Assembly (NCBI GenBank): GCA_023264915.1
Contig: JAHFUU010000012.1
Location: 1 to 14,911, forward strand
DNA length: 14,911 nucleotides
DNA from: Microthrixaceae bacterium
Lineage (GTDB): Bacteria; Actinomycetota; Acidimicrobiia; Acidimicrobiales; Acidimicrobilacustridaceae
Direction of reading: 5' to 3'
Shown: positions 1 to 6,547 of the stretch, piece by piece
Numbering within the stretch: position 1 is the stretch's first letter
Layout: every line of letters starts with the position of its first letter
Notes under the pieces: generated by a model
Databases searched by the model: none
Told to the model about the DNA's origin: nothing
The model's input: the letters and a program-made list of their open reading frames with translations, nothing else
Position numbers and translations under genes: made by a program

Positions 1-1236
1 GACCAGCTCGACGTAGTCAGCAGAAGGCACATCCTCACCGGTGCTGACCACGAGCTGGCCGTCGAAAGCATCTATCACCGGACGCACCTGATCCATCGGG
101 CACAGCTCCTTGAACACCGTGAGCACAGCCGAGCGCAGCAGGTGTTCGACGATCTGGCCGTCTCGGCCTTCCTCGAGAGCCTCGATCTCGACCTTGCCCA
201 TCGTGGATGACATCAGCGCATCGAGGTCGGTGACACGCGGTGCGACATCGGTCTCGCCGTGGAGCAGAGCTCTGCGCGTTGCGTTGGCCACGAGGGTCTC
301 GAGGTTGGCCACAGTCAGCCTCACTGAGACTCCGGACCGTTGGTTGATGTGAGGGCTCTGCCTCGCCAGATGGGAGAAGGTGGCAACGATGTCGGCCATG
401 AACGGCGGGACGGTCACTCGCAAGCCAGGGGCGTCAAGCGGGCGCATCTCCTGTGCCGCGATCCTGACCTCGGTGCTCACCTCGAACGGGTAATGGGTGC
501 GGACCTGGGAGCCAAACCGGTCCTTGAGCGGTGTGATGATGCGACCTCGATTGGTGTAGTCCTCAGGGTTGGCGGAGGCGAACAGCATGATGTCGAGCGG
601 CAAGCGGATCTTGTAGCCACGGATCTGCACGTCGCGCTCTTCGAGCACGTTCAGCAGGCCGACCTGGATGCGCTCGGCGAGGTCCGGCAGCTCGTTGATG
701 GCGAAGAGGCCCCGGTTGGTGCGCGGGACGAGGCCGTAGTGGATGGTGAGCTCGTCGGAGAGGTAGCGGCCCTCGGCGACCTTGATCGGATCGACCTCAC
801 CGATGAGGTCAGCGATAGAGGTGTCAGGCGTCGCCAGCTTCTCACCGAACCGATCGTCGCGGTGGACCCAGTCGATTGGCGTGTCGTCACCCTGGTCAGC
901 GATGAGATGGCATGCATGCGCAGAGACCGGGTGGTAGGGGTCGTCGTTGATCTCGGAGGTGGCCACGATCGGCATCCACTCGTCGAGCAACTCCGTGAGG
1001 GAGCGGATCATCCGGGTCTTGGCTTGGCCGCGCTCGCCCAGGAAGATCACATCGTGGCCCGCCAGCAGGGCGTTCTCCAGCTGGGGAAGGACCGTCTCCT
1101 GGTAGCCGAGCACACCTGGGAACAAGGGGTCACCCGCCTTGATGCGAAGTATCGCATTCCGGCGTACCTCCTCTTTCACAGGGCGTGATTCCCAGCCTGA
1201 TTCCTTGAGCTGGCCGAGTGTTGAAGGGCGAGTCAT
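1..1236 (-). CDS. AAA+ ATPase, magnesium-chelatase/MoxR type (C-terminus beyond left edge)
   Basis: This frame is open for 412 codons from ATG at 1236 and leaves the window without a stop. The protein is a cytosolic AAA+ ATPase resembling the magnesium chelatase I-subunit and MoxR-like ATPases, which remodel partner proteins, often with a von Willebrand A protein coded next door. Visible motifs are Walker A GERGQAKT (67-74), a Walker B region LFAINELPDL (177-186) in which Asn stands where Asp is usual, sensor-1 ASANPEDYT (220-228) and a likely arginine finger in PLKDRFG (236-242). The NE form of Walker B is, as I recall, normal for this subfamily (mycobacterial Rv0958 is a likely relative, about 459 aa), so about 50 residues are probably missing. 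A purine-rich GGGGAAAG lies 6 bases before the start. It follows the GGDEF-EAL gene by 105 bases on the same strand. A direct role in Mg-porphyrin synthesis is unlikely, because nothing nearby belongs to that pathway. Substrate and partner cannot be seen. Confidence 0.88.
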   Translation of the reverse strand, partial: MTRPSTLGQLKESGWESRPVKEEVRRNAILRIKAGDPLFPGVLGYQETVLPQLENALLAGHDVIFLGERGQAKTRMIRSLTELLDEWMPIVATSEINDDPYHPVSAHACHLIADQGDDTPIDWVHRDDRFGEKLATPDTSIADLIGEVDPIKVAEGRYLSDELTIHYGLVPRTNRGLFAINELPDLAERIQVGLLNVLEERDVQIRGYKIRLPLDIMLFASANPEDYTNRGRIITPLKDRFGSQVRTHYPFEVSTEVRIAAQEMRPLDAPGLRVTVPPFMADIVATFSHLARQSPHINQRSGVSVRLTVANLETLVANATRRALLHGETDVAPRVTDLDALMSSTMGKVEIEALEEGRDGQIVEHLLRSAVLTVFKELCPMDQVRPVIDAFDGQLVVSTGEDVPSADYVELV

Positions 1237-1341
1237 GGTCTGCTTTCCCCAGAGGTATCGAGCACCTGACCGGCCAGCCAGGCACGTCCAGACAAGCTAC
1301 CGGCCCGAGCGAGGATCGTCACCGCCAGTGACCGTTGGGCT

Positions 1342-3561
1342 TCAAAGGCGGGCCAGGACCAGGTCCGGTGGCTCGGGACGGGCGAGCAGGAAGCCTTGGA
1401 CGCGACGGCACCCCAACCGGCGCAACTCGCACAGCTGCAGCTCGGTCTCGACCCCCTCAGCGGTCACGTCCATGTTGAGAGCTCGAGCCAGGGACACGAT
1501 CGCACCGACGATGGCTGTGTCGTCGGGGTCCTCACCCAGCCCGCGGACAAACGAGCGGTCGATCTTGACGACCGTGACTGGGAAGCGCTTGAGGTAGGCC
1601 AACGACGAGTACCCGGTGCCGAAGTCGTCGACTGCGAGCTGCACGCCAAGGTCACGCAGCTCACCGAGCACCGCCATGGACACCTCCGCATCTGCCATCA
1701 GCGTGGTCTCGGTTATCTCCAGGCACAGCTGGGCGGGGTCGATGCCCGTGTCGTCGACGACGGCGGTGACCTGCGGTACCAGATCGGGTTGGGCGACCTG
1801 ACGAGCCGACAGGTTGACTCTCATGGTGATCCTTGCGTCGGGCCTGGCCGTGTCCCACTGGTGCAGCTGACAGCACGCCTCGCGCAACACCCACGGTCCG
1901 ATGTCCAAGATGGCCGCCGTCTCCTCCGCGATGTCGACGAACTCGGCTGCGACCAACAACCCCCGAGTGGGGTGCTGCCATCGCACAAGGGCCTCGGCAG
2001 CGACAACCTGGCTGGTTGCGATGTCGATCTCGGGTTGATAGTGCACGGTCAGCTCACCCTTGCCGAGAGCACGCCTCAACTCGCTCTCCCGCTTGAGCCG
2101 CGAGTTCACGCGGAACCGGAGCTCCTCGCCGAAGATCTCGACCCGGTTGCGGCCGCGTTCCTTCGCCAGATACATCGCTGCATCGGCCTGCCGTAGGAGC
2201 TCCTCGGGTTCGCTGGTGGGATCCGTCGTGAACGCGATGCCGACCGAGGCGGTGACATAGACCTCGTGCTGGACAACGGTGAACGGTTCTGCGAGCACCT
2301 CGAGCTCGCGGCGGGCAAGAGAGAAGGCCTCAGCCGGAGCGCGGATGCCTTCGACGAGCACCACCAGCTCGTCACCCCCGAGGCGCGCGACGATCGTCAC
2401 GTCGTCGAGAGAGGCTGCCAGCCGGCCACCAACAGCAGCCAACAGCTCGTCACCCGCGCTGTGACCCAACGAGTCGTTCACGACCTTGAAGCGGTCAAGA
2501 TCCAGCAGCAGCACCGCTAGCCCCGCAGGAACCTCGTCGAGGCGGACCAGGGCTGCTGAGAGCTCATCGTGGAACCGCCAGCGACTACCTAGCCCTGTGA
2601 GGGCATCGAACCTCGCCTGGTATGCGAGCAGCCTCTCGGCGTCGTGGCGCGCGAAAGCTTGGGCCAGGATCGCTGCCGCGGCCCTCAACATCGAAAGATG
2701 ATGGGAATCGAAGACCCTTGGCTCACGGAAGGAATCGAGCGACATGAACCCGACGTATCGGCCGAGCTGGATCATCGGAACCGCGAACACCGAACGGATG
2801 CCCCGCTGCCGCCAGTAGCTCCTCTCCAGGCTCCACGACTCGGGGAGCTCGCCGACATCGGGGACACTCACCTCACGCAGTTCGGTCAGAGCATCCATGA
2901 AGGCAAACCCGCTCGTGGGCAGAGTCGGTGACTGCCCGAGCGTGCCTTCGATATCCGGTGCGGTCCACTCATAGACCTTCTCCTGGAAGGCACCGTCATC
3001 CACCACACGCCACACGGTCACACGGTCGACACCTTCGAGTGACCCCATCTCGGCCAGGGTCGCGTGCATGCCCTGGTCGAACCGCTCCGCAGGGAGCCCC
3101 AGGAAGGCCCTTGCAAGCCTCGTCAGGCGGTCTTCGTGCACCAGGCGCTGCCTGAGCTCGGCCTCGACCTCGGATCTCTCATTGGATCGTCGCAGGGTGA
3201 GCACTATCGAACCGACCGGCGCCACCTGGTCACCGCTCAGGGCCTCGACGATGACGGGCACCCATCGTCCCGACGCGTGGCGCACCCGGACCGTCGGGCC
3301 AAGGGTCGCACCCTGACGCCCTTCCCATCGGGCGATCCGTTCGGTGGCGTCGCTGACATCATCTGGGTGCAGGTGATCCAGCACGGGTGTCCCGATCACA
3401 TGCAAGGGGTCCACGCCGATCAGCTCACGCAAGGACGGTGACGCGAAGGTGATGGATCCGCTCTCGTCGAATGCCACCAACGTCTCCTCGACGAACGTGA
3501 AGAGCGTGGCCAGTTCGGTCGGGCTGAACGACAGCCGATCAGCCGACCCCACTTCATCCAT
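1342..3561 (-). CDS. PAS-GAF-GGDEF-EAL cyclic-di-GMP turnover protein (GGDEL variant)
   Basis: This 739-residue soluble signalling protein should make and/or break cyclic di-GMP. Domains in order are PAS (about 15-125), GAF (about 145-305), GGDEF (about 315-475) and EAL (about 490-735). The cyclase core has LDLDRFKVVND (353-363), but the signature is GGDEL (395-399), and the position of the RxxD inhibitory site (386-389) reads DDVT, so feedback inhibition is probably absent. The EAL half looks catalytic: EAL (523-525), NLSARQ (583-588), EITE (615-618), DDFGTGYSS (645-653), KIDRSF (666-671), AEGVET (701-706) and VQGF (721-724). No signal peptide or membrane segment is visible, so the PAS and GAF domains would sense cytoplasmic signals. 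ATG at 3561 has GGAGGG (3566-3571) just upstream. It is a tandem paralogue of the gene 196 bases upstream. Net activity is most likely phosphodiesterase, which is an inference. Confidence 0.95.
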   Translation of the reverse strand: MDEVGSADRLSFSPTELATLFTFVEETLVAFDESGSITFASPSLRELIGVDPLHVIGTPVLDHLHPDDVSDATERIARWEGRQGATLGPTVRVRHASGRWVPVIVEALSGDQVAPVGSIVLTLRRSNERSEVEAELRQRLVHEDRLTRLARAFLGLPAERFDQGMHATLAEMGSLEGVDRVTVWRVVDDGAFQEKVYEWTAPDIEGTLGQSPTLPTSGFAFMDALTELREVSVPDVGELPESWSLERSYWRQRGIRSVFAVPMIQLGRYVGFMSLDSFREPRVFDSHHLSMLRAAAAILAQAFARHDAERLLAYQARFDALTGLGSRWRFHDELSAALVRLDEVPAGLAVLLLDLDRFKVVNDSLGHSAGDELLAAVGGRLAASLDDVTIVARLGGDELVVLVEGIRAPAEAFSLARRELEVLAEPFTVVQHEVYVTASVGIAFTTDPTSEPEELLRQADAAMYLAKERGRNRVEIFGEELRFRVNSRLKRESELRRALGKGELTVHYQPEIDIATSQVVAAEALVRWQHPTRGLLVAAEFVDIAEETAAILDIGPWVLREACCQLHQWDTARPDARITMRVNLSARQVAQPDLVPQVTAVVDDTGIDPAQLCLEITETTLMADAEVSMAVLGELRDLGVQLAVDDFGTGYSSLAYLKRFPVTVVKIDRSFVRGLGEDPDDTAIVGAIVSLARALNMDVTAEGVETELQLCELRRLGCRRVQGFLLARPEPPDLVLARL

Positions 3562-3565
3562 CGCA

Positions 3566-3571
3566 CCCTCC
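3566..3571 (-). promoter_or_regulatory. Ribosome binding site of the PAS-GAF-GGDEF-EAL gene
   Basis: Read on the minus strand this is GGAGGG, four bases before the ATG at 3561. It is a near-perfect Shine-Dalgarno match and fixes the start. Confidence 0.7.
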
Positions 3572-3620
3572 GAGCTCGGCCCTGGCCGTACGGCACGGGC
3601 CGCTCGTATCGCCTTGGCGC

Positions 3621-3634
3621 AAGGGTACCCCTAC
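3621..3634. promoter_or_regulatory. 14-base near-palindrome shared with the upstream paralogue
   Basis: The plus strand reads AAGGGTACCCCTAC, with a perfect GGGTACCC core (3623-3630). It lies 59 bases before the ATG of the PAS-GAF-GGDEF-EAL gene. The copy before the other cyclic-di-GMP gene (6499-6512) matches at 12 of 14 positions. Symmetry and position suggest a protein-binding site or promoter element. The regulator is unknown, and two copies are too few for proof. Confidence 0.4.
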
Positions 3635-3757
3635 TTGTCACCCTCGGCCGCTCCGGCGCGAGCATGCGACGCCGGTGAGGCCCGGTCAGCGACACGACCG
3701 CAAGGCGCCCGGGCGTCAGCCGAGCCAAGCGCACCCGCTCGCCCGAACGAGGCCCGG

Positions 3758-6472
3758 CTACAAGTCTCGGCTGCCCGAAGAGACTGTCGCCGTGGCAGAT
3801 GACACGCCATGCCAGAAGGACTCGGCTGGGCACGGCCTCGAGAAGAAGTAACCCTGGGCCGCCTCGGCACCAAGCCACCGAAGCTCGTCAGCCTGGCGCC
3901 GCGTCTCGACCCCCTCGGCGACGACTCGGAGCCCAAGAGCGCGACTCAAGGAGATGATCGCTGTGACGATCGCTGTGTCTTCGGGGTCATCACCCACGCC
4001 GTCAACGAAGGATCGGTCGATCTTCAACACGTCGACCGGGAATCGCTTCAGGTATGCCAGAGACGAGTAACCGGTACCAAAGTCGTCGATTGCAAGCGAG
4101 ACCCCCAGGGAGCGAAGGTCTCTCAAGACGCGGAGTGCCTCGTCGGGGTCGTCCATGAGCGCCGTCTCTGTTATCTCCAGGCAGAGCGAAGGCGCTTCGA
4201 CTCCTCCATGGTCAAGCGCGTCGACCACCTGCTGCAAGATGTCCGGCTGCGCTATCTGGCGAGCCGAGAGGTTGACCCGCATCAGCAGCGGTCGGGTGGG
4301 ATGCTCGTGCTGCCACTGGCCAGCCTGGCTACACGCCGTGGCCAGCACCCAGGCCCCGACCTCGAGGATGAGCCCGGTCTCCTCGGCCAGACCGATGAAG
4401 GCGCCCGCCTCGAGGAGGCCTTGAACCGGGTGGTTCCACCGAGCGAGTGCCTCGCACCCGGTCACCTGACCTGTGGTGAGGTCGATCTCAGGCTGGTAGA
4501 AGACGGCCAGATCGCCAGCGTCAATTGATCTTCGCAGCGCGTTCTCCAGGTGCAGACGCTCGGTGGCACGCTCGCGAAGGCCTTCGTCGAACACCTCGAA
4601 CCGGTCGCGGCCGCGCGCCTTGGCCAGGTACATGGCTGAGTCAGCGTCCCGAAGCAGCCCGTCGGCATCGGCGTGGTCGTCGTTTGCGACCGCGATCCCG
4701 ATGCTGGCCGTGGTGAACACCTCGCTCCCCTCGACCGACATCGGCTCTCGCAATATCCGATGGATCTCCTCGGCCATGACTATCGGCTTGGAGGCATCTT
4801 CGATGTTGTCGAGCAGGAGAACGAACTCGTCACCACCGAGCCGTGCGACGGTGTCTCCGGGGCGGGCCAGGGTGCGGAGCCGCCTTCCCACCTCTACCAG
4901 CAACACGTCACCCGCAGTGTGTCCCATCGAGTCGTTGACCAGCTTGAAACGGTCCAGGTCCAAGAACACCAGACCGATGGTGTTGGAAAGGCGGCGGCCC
5001 CTCGCCAACGCGTTGTCCAGGTGGTCATGCAGCAAGGCTCGATTGGCAAGGCCGGTGAGGGGATCGTGCAATGCCTGATGGGCCAGGGCAGCCTCGGTCC
5101 TCTTCAGCGTCGTGATATCGGTGTTCACGACCAGCACATACTCAACGACGCCGTCCTGGTCATACTCTGCGACCGCTCTGGACTGGAACCAGTACTGGTC
5201 CTCACCCCGATTGAGCAGCCACTCAGAGTCATATCGCGCTCCGGTCTCGAACACCGCACCCAACGCAGAGGCCCAGCGGTCGACCTCGCCGGGAGCGGCG
5301 AACGCGTCGACCTTGTGGCCGAGGATCTGACCCGGAGCAAACCCTGCCAGAGCTTCGAAGGCGGGGCTCGCGTACACGATCCGGAGCTCCCGATCAAAGC
5401 GCGTCACGACAGCCGGAGAGTTCTCAACAAGAGTCCGGTAGCGCCGCTCGCTGGCCCGAACCTCTGCCTCTTTGTGGTATCGCTGCGTGATGTCCTCGAC
5501 GTGGGTGACCGCGTAGCGAAGCTCGAGGTCTGGATCCCTGACTGCTGCGCTGTGGATCCGGACCCAGATGATCGACCCGTCGGGACGTTGGTAGCGGCAC
5601 TCGACGCTCATGAGGTCAGCCTCGCCGAGCGCAAGCAACCGCCCCCTGACCGCCACCGACTCGCGGTCATCAGGGTGGACGAGCTCGGTGACTGCCATAT
5701 CGACCAGCTCACGCTCCTGGCGGCCCGCCAGGTCGCAATATGCACGGTTCACCTGCAGGTGGCGGCCGTCGGCGAGGTGGAGGGCCATCCCGAGAGGCGC
5801 GTGGCTGAACGCCAGACCGAAGCGCTGCTCGGCCTCGCTCCGAGCCATCGCCTGGGAGATGATCCCGGCAAGAGCGTTGAGCACAGAAAGGTGATCGTCT
5901 GACCACATTCGCTCATTTGCCACCGAATCGAGGCCCAGGAAGCCGATCAACCTGAAACCGTCGGCAACCGGCACCACAAGACTCGAGCGGGTCCCGTCCG
6001 GCTCTAACGCACGGCGCTCGCGCCCAAGCTCGCTTCGTTCATCGACATCGAGGAGGAATATCGGCTCGAGGCTGCGAAGGGTCTCGAGCCACAAGGGCAG
6101 CTCGCTGTCCGGAACGCTGTGGACCTCACGGGCCGAGGAGGCCACCTCAGGGGCGAGCCATAGCCCCCGCAGCGCGAAATCATGGCTGTCACCTGGCCTG
6201 ATGTACAAGAACACCCTGTCTGCGTGGGTGAAGTTGCCCACTTCGGAAAGGGCGTCGTCGATGCATTCGTCGAGCTGGTGAGAAGGCCGATGGATGAAGC
6301 CCGCCGCTACTCGCACCATCAGGTCTTCGAGTGCCAACCGGTGGCGCAAGGCGTTGATACGACCGCGGCCCTCACCTGGGGGTTGGGGAGGGAACGTCGT
6401 CGGCGTCACATGCGCGTCAGGTTTCGGCGGCCGACCCGAGCCCGCTTCTTGACCCGTGGTCGCGTCGGCCAC
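3758..6472 (-). CDS. GAF-PAS-PAS-GGDEF-EAL cyclic-di-GMP turnover protein
   Basis: This 904-residue soluble protein, numbered from GTG at 6472, has GAF (about 48-215), PAS (about 216-330), PAS (about 342-458), GGDEF (about 462-625) and EAL (about 645-890). The cyclase half is canonical: LDLDRFKLVND (504-514), GGDEF (546-550) and an RPGD inhibitory site (537-540) five residues before the GG. The EAL half keeps EAL (674-676), NLSARQ (734-739), EITE (767-770), DDFGTGYSS (796-804), KIDRSF (817-822), AEGVET (852-857) and QGYF (873-876). It is therefore predicted to be bifunctional, making cyclic di-GMP from GTP and hydrolysing it to pGpG, with sensor domains setting the balance. The frame stays open to an ATG at 6583, but that would overlap the divergent hydrolase gene, add a Pro/Gly-rich tail and cover the shared motif. 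The GTG at 6472 has an excellent GGGAGGAAG before it and is preferred. Confidence 0.93.
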   Translation of the reverse strand: MADATTGQEAGSGRPPKPDAHVTPTTFPPQPPGEGRGRINALRHRLALEDLMVRVAAGFIHRPSHQLDECIDDALSEVGNFTHADRVFLYIRPGDSHDFALRGLWLAPEVASSAREVHSVPDSELPLWLETLRSLEPIFLLDVDERSELGRERRALEPDGTRSSLVVPVADGFRLIGFLGLDSVANERMWSDDHLSVLNALAGIISQAMARSEAEQRFGLAFSHAPLGMALHLADGRHLQVNRAYCDLAGRQERELVDMAVTELVHPDDRESVAVRGRLLALGEADLMSVECRYQRPDGSIIWVRIHSAAVRDPDLELRYAVTHVEDITQRYHKEAEVRASERRYRTLVENSPAVVTRFDRELRIVYASPAFEALAGFAPGQILGHKVDAFAAPGEVDRWASALGAVFETGARYDSEWLLNRGEDQYWFQSRAVAEYDQDGVVEYVLVVNTDITTLKRTEAALAHQALHDPLTGLANRALLHDHLDNALARGRRLSNTIGLVFLDLDRFKLVNDSMGHTAGDVLLVEVGRRLRTLARPGDTVARLGGDEFVLLLDNIEDASKPIVMAEEIHRILREPMSVEGSEVFTTASIGIAVANDDHADADGLLRDADSAMYLAKARGRDRFEVFDEGLRERATERLHLENALRRSIDAGDLAVFYQPEIDLTTGQVTGCEALARWNHPVQGLLEAGAFIGLAEETGLILEVGAWVLATACSQAGQWQHEHPTRPLLMRVNLSARQIAQPDILQQVVDALDHGGVEAPSLCLEITETALMDDPDEALRVLRDLRSLGVSLAIDDFGTGYSSLAYLKRFPVDVLKIDRSFVDGVGDDPEDTAIVTAIISLSRALGLRVVAEGVETRRQADELRWLGAEAAQGYFFSRPCPAESFWHGVSSATATVSSGSRDL

Positions 6473-6474
6473 AT

Positions 6475-6483
6475 CTTCCTCCC
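6475..6483 (-). promoter_or_regulatory. Ribosome binding site fixing the GTG start at 6472
   Basis: The minus strand reads GGGAGGAAG, two bases before GTG; the GGAGG core is five bases from the start. The ATG 37 codons further upstream has no comparable site, so this decides the start of the GAF-PAS-PAS-GGDEF-EAL gene. Confidence 0.75.
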
Positions 6484-6498
6484 ATTGATTCCCCACCA

Positions 6499-6512
6499 AA
6501 GGGTAGCCCTTC
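6499..6512. promoter_or_regulatory. 14-base near-palindrome between divergent genes
   Basis: The plus strand reads AAGGGTAGCCCTTC, an inverted repeat AAGGG-TAG-CCCTT (6499-6511). It lies 26 bases before the GTG of the cyclic-di-GMP gene and 35 bases before the ATG of the hydrolase, inside the 75-base divergent region 6473-6547. It matches 12 of 14 bases of the site at 3621-3634. It could serve one or both divergent promoters; no clear -10/-35 pair is seen. Confidence 0.4.
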
Positions 6513-6547
6513 CCCCTCGGATGCGGACGTGTAGGTAGTGTCGGCCC

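Noticed and set aside
340..1188. 282-codon open frame on the plus strand
   Set aside because: It is antisense to the AAA+ ATPase, which has intact Walker and sensor motifs in the minus frame.
1318..1332. Small inverted repeat GTCAC-N5-GTGAC before the ATPase gene
   Set aside because: A 5-bp stem with no T-run is expected by chance in this composition and is too weak to call a terminator or operator.
3562..3757. Possible cyclic-di-GMP riboswitch or terminator between the two GGDEF-EAL genes
   Set aside because: Only short palindromes such as CGCCCGGGCG (3706-3715) are seen; I could not recognise the conserved core of a GEMM-type riboswitch or a convincing terminator stem.
4673..5902. 409-codon open frame on the plus strand
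   Set aside because: It lies wholly antisense to the GAF-PAS-PAS-GGDEF-EAL gene, has no recognisable domain, and is the usual by-product of G/C-biased third positions.
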